Notes under the pieces: model-generated
Database searches by the model: none
What the model saw: only the letters and a program-made list of their open reading frames with translations
Told to the model about the DNA's origin: nothing
In this document: piece by piece, positions 11,301-20,705 of the stretch
Numbering within the stretch: the first letter of the stretch is position 1
Layout of the letters: each line of letters begins with the position of its first letter
Position numbers and translations under genes: made by a program
Assembly: GCA_048013815.1 (NCBI GenBank)
Contig: CM106586.1
Coordinates: 21,576,001 to 21,640,000 of the forward strand
DNA length: 64,000 nucleotides
Source of the DNA: Setoptus koraiensis
Taxonomy: Eukaryota > Arthropoda
Direction of reading: 5' to 3'

Positions 11301-11787
11301 TCTGCTCGTGTGCTGCTATAAAAGGGGAACTAGATCTGAGTGCGAGCGCAAATTTAAGTAAAGGTAACTGGTAAGGCTCTTCTAGAATTTCATCGGCTAT
11401 ATCGACAACATCCATGTATTGCCGATAATAATCATAACTCTGAATAGGATTACTGGTGTTATATCTGTCATGTACAATTTTGATGTAATTCCAAAAATAT
11501 TCGTTATTTTCTTGAGCCAACAGTTCGCTCGCCTCAAGATACAGTGGAGTGTATCTCCATTTAGAGTATAAGTTGATGTTTACGGATGAGGTGGACGTCT
11601 GTTTTAAATTACTATCATTATTCTGTTGTTGTTTGACCTCATTGATTTGGCATGTTATCTGCATGGAGATAAGTATTAGCATAAATAATGTGCTTAGGAT
11701 AACATTGTACAACTTGTTTCTTGCACCCATGATGATTGTCAATGCCGAACGAACCTGGCCTCTATTATCATTCATATGTATATACAT
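8392..11787 (-). CDS. UGGT: UDP-glucose:glycoprotein glucosyltransferase (UGGT), internally shortened
   Basis: An intronless 1131-residue ER folding sensor, which in the family reglucosylates misfolded N-glycoproteins so that calnexin and calreticulin rebind them. A hydrophobic signal peptide follows the Met at 11730 (residue 20), which may be the true start. The GT24 catalytic domain (about 850-1080) is very conserved: NIFSLASGHLYERLARIMML, the DxD metal site in FVDADQ (about 920), and DLPNNMIHQVAIKSLPQEWL. The C-terminus is HTEL, a KDEL-like retention signal. Known UGGTs are about 1500 residues. After IYFDVDAMDIFAFTEVIKNK, matching the family near residue 400, the protein passes through about 20 acidic residues straight into PHLKMQVIMDPITRGAQ, which matches the beta-sandwich that precedes the transferase. 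The thioredoxin-like domains TRXL2 and TRXL3 therefore seem to be absent. The frame is unbroken across this point. Confidence 0.93.
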   Translation of the reverse strand: MYIHMNDNRGQVRSALTIIMGARNKLYNVILSTLFMLILISMQITCQINEVKQQQNNDSNLKQTSTSSVNINLYSKWRYTPLYLEASELLAQENNEYFWNYIKIVHDRYNTSNPIQSYDYYRQYMDVVDIADEILEEPYQLPLLKFALALRSSSPFIAAHEQIALDRLGKNFGNCDAYIEFPQPPSDDSLDDVQSDSKNPYNITRHYSDINIYCNADDAAIVFEKIISTEDFNEKYYQPTIYKNDHIYYAHNNPKAKKFGLITSVIYGEIGSEAFIKLYDFAKKIADLGKMNFVVRHLPLSHKSNENSPKVSLGGYGLELAIKSTEYKAQDDTRVKGEESKLVVDGELERPDEVEDLVFSELIRNNKSDLFHEHILESIKQIPNLNESALADLSTQAVSLVLSVPVEQRLALMQDLNQNFPIVAKSLSELQVNKKLRLELEKNQILFARHFALAPQDTAVFMNGIYFDVDAMDIFAFTEVIKNKIKELYESGDDDERESDIERFLNQHYSDVHSEFIIPPAHPKEPHLKMQVIMDPITRGAQKIVPILITLSKVINLRIRILFNCDDSHTEMPLKNFYRFVLESEPNFRDGPNNVPSLKAHFRNMPPSSLLTLNMATPENWLVESVKTPFDLDNIHLAEIQGNSVWADFELEHLLLEGHCFDMSTSNPPRGLQFVLGTKNNPAYYDTIVMANLGYFQLKASPGAWSLRLRHGRSAEIYTISYVDGAEFILYQDKKLKSDVSIPALLTDFRSRFMKVRVSKKREKRHMDLLQDDGDESVHQSSNDIWGSIRSSVWSEPNQPNLDLEKSKENNLEARTTETNRINIFSLASGHLYERLARIMMLSVLKNTRTPVKFWFLKNYLSPTFKDFLPYYAQKYNFDYELVQYKWPRWLHQQSEKQRIIWGYKILFLDVLFPLDVKKIIFVDADQVVRADLKELRDLSLDGAPYGYTPFCDSRTDMDGFRFWKTGYWNSHLHGRKYHISALYVVDLQKFRKIAAGDRLRGQYQGLSQDPNSLSNLDQDLPNNMIHQVAIKSLPQEWLWCETWCDDQSKAKAKTIDLCNNPKTKEPKLTSARRIIKEWQDYDNEIKAVYEQFLGKPQNDSVITEAESTTDSIKDLNENVEDAIDHPHTEL

Positions 11788-12306
11788 CGTCTCGGGCTAA
11801 TCAGATATCGGCAAATGGCAACTATTGATATTACGAGAGTGCAAAATAGATAACATAATCAATCATCAGGAAGCCTAATAAGACATTGTCGTTCCTTTTG
11901 CTCACAATTATATGTCTGGAATGATGCTCTATTTAAATGTTTTATTCTGTTAGAAGTGATAAGATTACCAAACTAATAATATTTGTCCGTGTAGGACCAG
12001 CGCAAAGTTGCAAAAGGAAACCCAAACACAACATTTAGCCTGTGGTGCTTTGGTGAAAACAGCTGAAATCAGCGTGCGAATCAGAAGAAGCGTGCATGAT
12101 ACACAGATTTTATTCACGCGAGATGTCGCTCCCATATGAGAGGGTTTCTCTTGTAGTGTTTATCACCGATAAGTTATCGGTATGAACGAAAATTTCCGTT
12201 CCCTATATCAAATTTTATATAGATGTTATGCCTTATTTATTATTATCATCTTCGCAGCGCCACCCTGTTATTATAAAATGTCACTCTTTTAAAATAATCA
12301 ACTTGA
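11788..12306. other. Intergenic, UGGT promoter side
   Basis: No gene seen. It contains a 17 bp inverted repeat ACCGATAAGTTATCGGT at 12165-12181 with a single central base, which could be a regulatory site, but nothing supports a specific factor. Confidence 0.4.
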
Positions 12307-14800
12307 CTAAGCATCAGGTAAGACTGAACTTGTTTTTGTTATCGTGCTGGACACAGGCACTCGTTCCGTTATTGTCTTGAATTTCTGTTGAGATGCTGCT
12401 TCCTCTTTCGGTTTTGCGCCCGTCTTCTTAATTTTTGGAACTCTTATAGTAGTCCATTCTACTTGGTCTTTATCGCCTTGCTCTTCAGTTTCCTCTGGTT
12501 CAGCCTCAACAGTTTCCACATCGACGTTTGTTGGGTCCTCCGATTCTTCTTCCTCTGCACCTTCTTCTTTGTATTCGATAGGTACAGTACGCTGTCTTTC
12601 AATGTACTGAACCTCTTCATTTTCTTCCTCAACAGCTTTCTCAGGTTTTGGTTTCTGCTCTGATTTTTTCTCAGTTTCATGCTGCAAAAATTTATTGGGT
12701 GAAAAATTTATCGGCTCCTTATTTTCTTTCCTTGCAGACAGCACCGTAGGCTGCTCGTGTCTCTCATGGTGTCTCAAATACTGTGGCACAGGAACCGGAA
12801 CAGGATAAGGAGAATATGCATAGGAGTATGGCGAGTACGCGAAGGGACTTGGCATCATAGATGGAGGAGTCCACAATGGGTATGGACTATAATTGCTCTG
12901 GTTTTGATGTGATCTAATTTGGGGAACATAGTCATTGTAGGCTCGGGATAATTGAAATGGTGTCGGAGGATAAGGCATGGGCGGATAGATGTATCTCACA
13001 AATGGTGAGGCAGTGGGCGGCATCGGCGGCGGAATCGAGGGTCGCACACCATTGAATGAACCAGCCCAGTATGGATCGATAAAATTGATTGGCTGAGGTT
13101 GTGATGCTGGTGCGTAACGGACAAATCTTGGATTTTGGTAGATAGCCGGAGAGGTCGTGAAAAGATTGTTCACTGCTTCACCGGAAGTTGTCATCACGGG
13201 ACCTGCCATAGACTGGATGGTGTATGGCGATGAGACAAATATTGGTTCAGGCTTACTAACAACAACTGGAGGTGAAGCTGTTACAACTGGTTGCTGAATT
13301 GTTAATTGCTGAGGTGATTGCTGCTGGTTGGGTACTTGATTATATTGAATGAAAATGGGTGGAACAACAACTCGTGGATCTTGCTGACCATTCAGCTCTC
13401 TAGATTCCGTGGCGGTCTTGTTTCGGTTTTTACGCATACGTCTTTTCGACTTTGGTAATGATTCCTCTTCCGGCAGCACCGGTTGACTTTGTTGGTACAT
13501 TGGTGGTTGTGGTATGTTTAGCAGGTTGCTAGGATTGTGAGTTGGTGCGTTTATGTAGGTATTGTGATTTTCGCCGACATTGCCCATATTGACAGATTTG
13601 TTGGTGCCAATTTCAGCCTGAACAGTGCTTGGTGCTCGAGTTAGAGCAGCCAGTAGATGATTGTTTAGCATGTTGTGATTTGGCATCATCATGCGAGAAT
13701 CAAACTGATTGTTTGGTTGGTTATATTCGATTGGCATGATTTGGTTTTGGATTGTTTGTGGCTGTGGCAAGTTACTCATTTGATTGGCGAGACCTTGATA
13801 AGGGACAATGGTCTGTGTTGGCTCTTTGTAGGGTACAATTTGATCGTTGGATTCTGGTACCGAAATGGGAACTCCTGGCAATCCTGGTGTCTCTGTTAGT
13901 CCAGGTGTGTCTACGATAACAAGTTGTTTGTTGTTGTCGCTAGCACTTTCTTCGTCTTCTGGCAACTCCACTGAATATCCTTCCTTTGGCAATCTTTTTC
14001 TTGGTGTGTATTCAATCTGGCGTATTCTAGAGTCTAATGAACACAGTTTTCATGTAGCCAAAAATAATAAATAATAGAAAGAAAACAATCGATTGTTGAT
14101 GAATGTTTTATTGATCGATGAGTTATTAATAGAGTTCACCTATCGATAATTCAACTCCTACTTGTTCCCCCTAGCCAGTTACGTCTACCAAGACTTGCCA
14201 ACTAATGAAGTCAACTAGGGCCGATATCGAGCGAACTTTTCGCACGTCATTTGAGCGCGCGTTTGGAAGTCGCGCTAAGTTTAAAGTAACAAGATTTCAA
14301 CTTTGGACATGATTTCAGTGAAATCATCTCACTTTGGACCATCAATAAATCGTGCACTTACTTGGACTCTTCAAATCCTGGGGAGCTGGCTCTGATTGTT
14401 GTTGTGTTGGAGATACAACATTACTATTACTGTTTTTTAAAGGCTGGGCAGGGGGCTGCTGCTGAGAAGCCTCCGGCTGTTGATTCAATTCATCAGATTG
14501 AGATTGAACGGATACAGTGGGCACTTCGATGTCGATCGCCGGAGAGACATCGATATTATTGCTAGCAGTTGCCTGAGTAGATTGTGGCTCAGCTTCCTTA
14601 TAACTGTTCGGTTCTAACACTCTGATCTTTCTGATGATCCTCTTACCTGATGGAGTTTTGATTTTTCTTATCACCTTCTCTGTCTCAGCGGTAGCCGAAG
14701 ATCCTGCCTCCACAGAATCGTTTGCTTCCAATGTTGCTGTGATCAGGTGAAGGCCCACCACCAGCAATAGGAGAAAATGCTTAGAATATATCGAATTCAT
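12307..14800 (-). CDS. Secreted Pro/Gln-rich low-complexity protein, function unknown
   Basis: I join two frames: exon 1 at 14362-14800 and exon 2 at 12307-14033. The splice is minus-strand CCAA|GTAAGT and TTCATTAG|ACTCTAG, removing 328 bp. The codon split by the intron and the exon lengths (439 + 1727 = 722 codons) fit exactly. The product is 721 residues. It starts MNSIYSKHF followed by a strong signal peptide (LLLLVVGLHLITA). Then come KVIRKIKTPSGKRIIRKI, Gln/Pro/Ser-rich stretches, repeated PGLTETPGLPGVP-type motifs, a region of Tyr/Pro motifs such as PYPLWTPP and SPYSYAYSPYPVPVPVP, and an acidic Glu-rich tail. I recognise no family. The Tyr-Pro composition resembles structural extracellular proteins such as cuticle or silk-associated proteins, but that is only a compositional hint. 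Confidence 0.65.
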
Positions 14801-17423
14801 TTGGTCAATCTTGAGAAAAGATATTCTCAAATTGATATTGTTTCAGTATAATGATCAGAATGATCAATAAACGAAATAGTGTCCGGGTGGGAAAATCTCT
14901 ATCACTAAGACTTAATCTTAGTATCTTTGGCGGGTATATTGTTGCGATCGATATCGGATAGGTTGGATTGATTAGTATCGGTTCTATTGGAAATTCTGGC
15001 AACTAGTGAATGCACAATTGCATCCGAGTCATTCTATGTGTTCCACTCGAAATATAGAAACTTACGAATTTTCGGTTTTACTTATCACTAGCATTAAAAA
15101 ATCTAGTAGAAGTAAGATCAAATACCTGAAATGATTTTTTTAAACAATAGAGGAGGAGTAGTAGAACAGTAGATGCGAACTGTGGTTCTATCTTTATCAG
15201 AACCAGTTACAACTTCAATTTTAAAAATAGATCATGACGTCAGAACATTTTACTCTTCCATACATTACGAAACATACGTTAAATATCACCAGTGAAAATC
15301 TAAAAGTCCAACAAAGCGAATGGAACCAGGAAAGTGTATCTCCAACATTGAGCCCAGATAGCGGGAGGTGAATATTTGCTCTTCCGGTCCCTCGCAAAAT
15401 TATCAGAGCGCGATATGATTAGCCACGCGAAGACAAGCATTGCCTCAATTTATTTCGAGTTTTCTGCTCAAAGGATCCAAGTCTAGATTTCTTTGGTTGA
15501 TAAGATTTATTTTCAACTGAGATGATTCGTATCAGCCTTCTGTGAAACTGCCTCTTTATCATATTTCAATAATGATAGCTAATCATTAGAGAGTCAAACT
15601 GCAGTTTGTTATGAGACGCTAATGAATCACAAGCGCTGCATCATAGTGTGAATGATGAATTTTCAAGTCATTGAAACAACACTCACATATACCGGTTGAT
15701 AGCGAACACTATCGTTTTACATCCGATTTCACTACTGCTACTCGTTCATCACAAGGGACATTTATTTCTGATGAAGTTCAGAGTAAAAATCGGAAGTTGA
15801 AAGTAGCTCCTCAAAGTGAGAGACAGTATGGCACACAATCACTCACAATTAGAGTTGCGCATCTAACAGTTGATGAAGACTTATTGTGCCATCGAATAAG
15901 ATTATACTCGGGACTGAACTGTTTTTGAGTGATTGGGTCTGGGGACCATGTGAAAATCCATCCTTTGGGATATTTTCTCACTCTACATTAGGAAAAGAGG
16001 GTCTGGTTCCCCCACCAACTTCACCACTGAATCCGGATTGCGTAGACTAGTCCGAAAATTGATAAACTCCTGCTCCAGCCTAAAAGCGAAAGTTTTCAAA
16101 AAGCGAGATACAGCCATTGTCAAGCATCTGTACCCAAGATTAAGCGATTGTCCTCAAATGTGCCTATATTTACAATGGCTGACGACAGAAAATACAGGTG
16201 AATATGGTATATGCATCGATTTATAGTATCTAGTCATTATCCAGGATTTGGAAATATCTATCAAAATCTTTTTTCCCAGCAAAATGACAACTGGCGATTT
16301 GGAAAAGCAATTCAGCACAATCATCTACACTTTTCGTGTTTACCACACCAGATATCTTTGATTGTTATGTCTGCTGAAAGACTGATGATGCTCTTGAATA
16401 TTTGTAGTTGTACAATGTAATGTCAGTTGTGAACCAAAGAATCAGTTTCTCGGCATGAATGAAAATTTAGTTGGCACTCCTGTACCCAGCGATTACGTAT
16501 TAGCTAACTCGCACCAAGGCTCAACTATTTAGCTAGTCAAAGGTCTCGGAAACTGATGGAAGCCTACAAAAGGATTGTCTGCACTGATCTCCAATTCATA
16601 ACTAGTTCATTTGAAAGTTGATGAATGTTGATCTTCGATTGTGCCAGTTTATTATGTTTGCTGTTTATTAATGCGAGGGAGGAGAACAAGCCGAGCCCTC
16701 GTCTATTAGTTTCTATGCATTCAATGGAGTCTCTCATCAAATTTGACTATTGTTATCTGCACAAACAATACAAACATGTTGATATTAATGTGTCGAGATC
16801 ATTATGCACTTTGTCGCCAATCAACATACACCCGATTGCGAATTAGTCACTCGTATATGTCACTTTCGGTAACTTGGTCAATATGATGAATATATTTTTT
16901 TTTGTGAGCCTCATTTGAATCGATCAACAATTATCGCTTTGAGTAGCTGAGCCACGCAAGCATCGCCGATCTGCATAAATTTATTATGGAAATCGTCGTC
17001 GAATAGAAGCATATGCATATGAATGGCTGCTCATTTATTATTGCTGACACAATGCGACAAATGTAACACAATCAACATTTTTGATGAGCTGACAGGTGAC
17101 GCCATGTCACATATTGACTCATTGTATCGGCTGTCTGATATCTCTACTTGATCCCTGTTTCTAGCTGACAATCCTCAAGGTCAAAAAGAAATCCATTCAG
17201 TTGCTATTATACTTTTATCATGCAACTTCGATAACAATTGTGATCGAACTAACACAACGAGATTATTTGAGTATTTAAGCGTGATACTCGTCAGTCATTC
17301 GCAGCTAACATCAACATCGACTTTACAGCAAAAATCAACGAAGCATATCATTAAAACCTCAGGATAATCTACTTCTCACTCTACTATCTCCGAAAAAGAC
17401 CCCCAAAAAAAAAACAAAACATC
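14801..17423. other. Long intergenic region, no gene seen
   Basis: Several frames of 60-85 codons occur on both strands (for example 15671-15928 and 16038-16226), none with a signal peptide, known motif or plausible splice partners. The last 150 bases hold the promoter of the small secreted peptide at 17424. Confidence 0.5.
17272..17278 (+). promoter_or_regulatory. TATA-like element of the 17424 peptide gene
   Basis: TATTTAA is followed 15-20 bases later by TCAGTCATTC, which resembles the arthropod initiator TCAGT. The spacing is a little short if the first TCA is used and near normal if the second is used. Confidence 0.4.
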
Positions 17424-17648
17424 ATGTCTAAGCTAAGCGCCTACGTTTTAACTTTGGTAGTTCTTGTTGCATTAATTCAAATGACTTCCGCCCAAGGTAC
17501 TCCACCGGCCCCAGCACCAGCACCAGCTCCAGCTGCAGGCCCACCAGCAGGAGCCCCAGCTGATCCAAATTGTCCATTTGCTCGCGCTCGTGCAGCATTA
17601 TCCAACATGCGACAAAATCTAGTGAATTTGCCATCTAGGTTGGGCTAA
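17424..17648 (+). CDS. Small secreted Ala/Pro-rich peptide
   Basis: A 74-residue protein with a clear signal peptide (MSKLSAYVLTLVVLVALIQ, cleavage probably after TSA). A run of AP dipeptides follows (PAPAPAPAPAAGPPAGAPA), then a short basic tail with one cysteine, NCPFARARAALSNMRQNL. The gene has a TATA-like element and initiator about 130-150 bases upstream and an A-rich 5' UTR end immediately before the ATG. No family is recognised. Its features are those of an abundant secreted peptide such as a salivary, cuticular or antimicrobial precursor, which I cannot tell apart from sequence alone. Confidence 0.65.
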   Translation: MSKLSAYVLTLVVLVALIQMTSAQGTPPAPAPAPAPAAGPPAGAPADPNCPFARARAALSNMRQNLVNLPSRLG

Positions 17649-18225
17649 TAGACGGAACACTGGAAATCGCAGCACTCACAGATCTAGCTGGACATCCCTT
17701 TAGATGAATGAAGATTTATTTGCGTCAACTTTTGATTCTTTCATAGGGAACACATCAGTTGGCGCAAACCTTTTTTCAACATCATACGATAAGTCCATGA
17801 AGTAACCTACAACCGACACAATTACCATGACCCGAACGTACCAGTTTAATCCATTCTGATCATCACATTACAATGTTAGCAACTTGACGACCACGGCAAA
17901 ACTAGGAATGTTCTGAATAGTTAACTAAGCGTTGAGACCAAAATCAAAGCTTGTGGAACTTTCTACGACGCCTACTGACATTGTACAACTGGTTGTCAGT
18001 GGTGCATGAAAATGCAGATATCGTAAACAATGTTACTTGATGAAATTTGAAATTGAATAATAAAAATAAAAGAACAAACTAGTTTCTGTGACTGTGACCT
18101 ATAAGTTATTGAAGTGTTCCTCTGGTAATGTACATTTATTTTGAGTGCTTTTGCTTTGACAAGAACATATTTGTCTGAGAGAACATGATTAGTAATCATG
18201 AGTTTTAGGCTAATCATTGATTATC
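17649..18225. other. 3' UTR and intergenic, no further gene seen
   Basis: Presumed 3' UTR of the small peptide followed by the end region of NTHL1. A 73-codon minus-strand frame at 17996-18217 lacks any recognisable feature. AATAAAAATAAAAG near 18056-18070 could serve as poly(A) signal for the peptide gene. Confidence 0.4.
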
Positions 18226-18948
18226 CTAAAACTCTGCAGCTGGGCATATACTATTGTTGAGACACTGCGAACACTTTGGCCTAAGAGGTGTACATACGGT
18301 CTGTCCAAAACCAACTAAAAGATGATTGATCTCTGCCCAATAATCTCTAGGCAGCCAACTTTCCAGGGCTTTTCTCGTATCTTCGGGAGTTTTAGTTTTC
18401 TTTGGAACCCATTGAAGACGCTGGGCTATTCTGTGTACGTGAGTGTCGACTCCAATTCCCGACAGAACATTCCAGGCTTCCAACATGCATAAATGAGCCA
18501 TCTTTGGACCAACTCCAGGCAACTTGCACAAGTCCTCAAGAGTTTTCGGTATGTCTGAGTTGTATTCGTCCTTTAAAATTTGTGCCACTTTCTTGATATA
18601 AGTGGCCTTGCGACGATAAAATCCCACTGGATAAATCATGGATTCTATCTCTTTCTCACTCTTTTGTAGTATTCCGTCGACATTGCCACAACCCTCCTCT
18701 TTGAGCTTTTGAACTGCACTCCAGGTGATCGGGTCTTTCGTTTGGCTAGACAACATTAATGATACAAGTATCTGAAAGCGTCTATCAACCCCATCGGCCG
18801 TGTGCACCTGATCACAACCCATCGTATCAACTGGAGCTGGGTATTTAGCGCGCACATCTCGTATGTTGGCTATTGTGGCCTCCCAATTTGCTGGGGGACT
18901 TCCTATTAATATCGGATTTTTAGGAATAGAGCTGGATGCACGCGGCAT
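18226..18948 (-). CDS. NTHL1: Endonuclease III homologue (NTHL1), base-excision DNA glycosylase
   Basis: A 240-residue bifunctional DNA glycosylase/AP lyase that removes oxidised pyrimidines. LMLSSQTKD is the conserved helix entry, the helix-hairpin-helix is LCKLPGVGPKMAHLCML with its catalytic lysine in GPK, and the catalytic aspartate is in VDTHVHRI. The C-terminus carries the iron-sulfur cluster signature: CTPLRPKC, then CSQC, then CLNNSIC, giving spacings 6-2-5 as in NTHL1. I start at the ATG 18946-18948. The frame is open upstream to a stop at 19114-19116 through a 21 bp tandem repeat, and a good splice acceptor (T9 tract then GATATTAG) lies at about 19066-19090, so a 5' exon could add N-terminal residues such as a targeting peptide. 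Confidence 0.92.
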   Translation of the reverse strand: MPRASSSIPKNPILIGSPPANWEATIANIRDVRAKYPAPVDTMGCDQVHTADGVDRRFQILVSLMLSSQTKDPITWSAVQKLKEEGCGNVDGILQKSEKEIESMIYPVGFYRRKATYIKKVAQILKDEYNSDIPKTLEDLCKLPGVGPKMAHLCMLEAWNVLSGIGVDTHVHRIAQRLQWVPKKTKTPEDTRKALESWLPRDYWAEINHLLVGFGQTVCTPLRPKCSQCLNNSICPAAEF

Positions 18949-18963
18949 CTCGCAGATGAACCG

Positions 18964-19068
18964 GATTGCTGTGATATTTCTAATGATTGCTGTGATATTT
19001 CTGATGATTGCTGTGATATTTCTGATGATTGCTGTGATATCTCTGATGATTGCTGTGATATTTCTAAT
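18964..19068. repeat. 21 bp tandem repeat, five units, at the 5' end of NTHL1
   Basis: Five units of 21 bp with only a few substitutions. Because 21 is divisible by 3, all frames stay in register. The minus strand reads NITAIIR heptads in the NTHL1 frame and ISQQSSE heptads in another. Confidence 0.85.
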
Positions 19069-19537
19069 ATCAAAACAAAAAAAAATACCAATCTTGGAGA
19101 TTGAGTTGGTTGGTCACAAAATATGCACGTGTGATTATTGGGTCGGGCGAGCGCAGCGAGCTAAATCTATCAGTTGAAATTTTTCTTTTTCCCCCCTTTT
19201 GCAGCAACAATTCATATTCAATTTTCTCCTCCGAAGATCAGCTGTGGTGCTCGTGCTCCCATCAGGACGGATTTCACGAGATGTGAGTTGTTAGACCGCT
19301 GAAGAGGGTGGTTGTCGAAGTGGAACAGGACACTACTGATTATTTTTTCGTGGTTTATTACATCCTTATTGTAGGCGCCATATTTATCACCATATTTACT
19401 CATTACAATGTCACCAACCATTAATCACCTGATTGATTACTCGATCATAATTACTGCTCGTGAGTTGTTAAGAATCAACCAACCAAAACATCATTCATAT
19501 TATCCTTGCCAAAGCCAACGGTTGTCAATCGAACAAT
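19069..19537. other. Intergenic, no gene seen
   Basis: Presumed NTHL1 upstream region. A 67-codon minus-strand frame at 19218-19421 has no recognised domain. No repeat is shared with other parts of the window. Confidence 0.35.
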
Positions 19538-19806
19538 GACGGTAATGTTATCTGTGATACTTAAATCAGCAGAATGGATCCGAAAATCGTACAACAAAAC
19601 CATCATGCAGATCATCGAAAAAGCCAATCACAATATTGTTGTAACGAGCACCATTATCGACGCTCACCTTATTCAAGGGGATGCACGAGCTAGGATGTTC
19701 GCAAAAGTTTCGCAATGGCTCGGCCAGGAAGGTGCACCACGATAGGCAATTGAAATTTGGACAAGACTTTAATGGCGACAATTACCATCACGTTGATGCT
19801 AGTCCA
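19538..19806 (+). repeat. Duplicated segment, copy A (matches 24974-25253)
   Basis: About 98% identical to copy B 5.4 kb away. I count five substitutions and one 11 bp length difference. Both copies hold the same 66-codon frame starting MLSVILKSAEWIRKSYNK and ending GQEGAPR. The two substitutions inside that frame (TCG/TCT, GCA/GCG) are synonymous, while three lie in the short stretch after the stop. The encoded peptide is not recognised. Confidence 0.85.
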
Positions 19807-19810
19807 CATC

Positions 19811-20529
19811 GGATTTGGATGACGGAAAACAATCTAATAGTACCTGTTTGAAGTGTGATCAAGCCTGTGTTCGATGTGATGGACCAGGACCACTAAATTG
19901 TCAAGCTTGTGCAAAGGGTTACAAAAACCCACAATGAGAATGGTTGTGTCGATATAAATGAATGCGAATTAGAAGCCGATGGCCAAGACAGAAGGAACTG
20001 TCATGGCAACACCTACTGTGTTAACACGGAGGGCTCCTCCGAATGTCAAGGTACGTAACATCAACGCCAGAGAGGTGATGATGAGTATTTGCAACTCATT
20101 AATGTGTTGTACATGTTTGCACCAATATCCTATCAACTCACCACAATGGATTCCTTCTGCAAATATTATGTATAAATGTGTTTAAAATAACTTTCTGCAT
20201 ACACAGAGTGTCACATATAGTGTCAAGGTTGCTATGGATTTGGTTCAACTATGTGCATTAACTGCGCCTCGCGCTATCAGACCCATGGTAATTCATGCCA
20301 GAAAGAAGGAACTCAACAGGCTGATAGTAGTGGTTGGATAGCATAATTTCAGGACCCAACGAGCAACTATTATATGTACTTGTTAGCGTTTCTTGTGGCT
20401 GTCATAATATTCAATCAGAACCACAAGATACTAGCCTTCTTCTCTGTGGGCTTGATAATTTTCATAACACTGACAGAGACTAACAAGGGCATTCCCTCCA
20501 CAGATACACTCTTGTCGGCATCAAATTGA
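19811..20529 (+). pseudogene. Broken CRELD-like gene (cysteine-rich with EGF-like domains)
   Basis: Three blocks in order resemble CRELD, an ER/membrane protein with furin-like cysteine repeats and EGF domains. Block 1 (from 19811) reads STCLKCDQACVRCDGPGP then NCQACAKGYKNP. A TGA at 19935-19937 and a one-base frame change follow. Block 2 continues in the new frame with NGCVDINECELEADG and YCVNTEGSSECQ, a calcium-binding EGF signature, ending at a good donor CAAG|GTACGT (20050/20051). Block 3 begins at 20207 after a CACAG acceptor and reads CQGCYGFGSTMCINCASRY, but with a TAG three codons in. A last exon after a TTCAG acceptor (about 20353) encodes two hydrophobic segments, as at the CRELD1 C-terminus, ending TGA at 20527-20529. 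The N-terminal part is missing. At least one frameshift and two stops make it a probable pseudogene. Confidence 0.7.
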
Positions 20530-20540
20530 AATGCTGTCTT

Positions 20541-20705
20541 ACAAGGTAAACCTCCTTTCCAGGTACAAAAGATTCCAACTGACTATAGCCTAAATCTTCT
20601 CTCCTGATCAAGCTGAGCAAGAAAAGGTATATAAAAACCTCAACTAAAGTCTAGTTTTTGGAATAATCGTAATATTTTCCAGAACTCTATTGTTTTGCTT
20701 CTATT
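20541..20705 (-). repeat. Dispersed repeat, copy 1
   Basis: Begins ACAAGGTAAAC and matches 48551-48720 at roughly 75-80% over about 165 bp, with long shared blocks such as CAACTGACTATAGC, TAAATCTTCTCT, GCTGAGCAAGAAA and CTCAACT. Immediately follows the CRELD-like pseudogene. The strand is set by a shared short frame on the minus strand (REDL.YSQL...VYLV). Confidence 0.7.
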
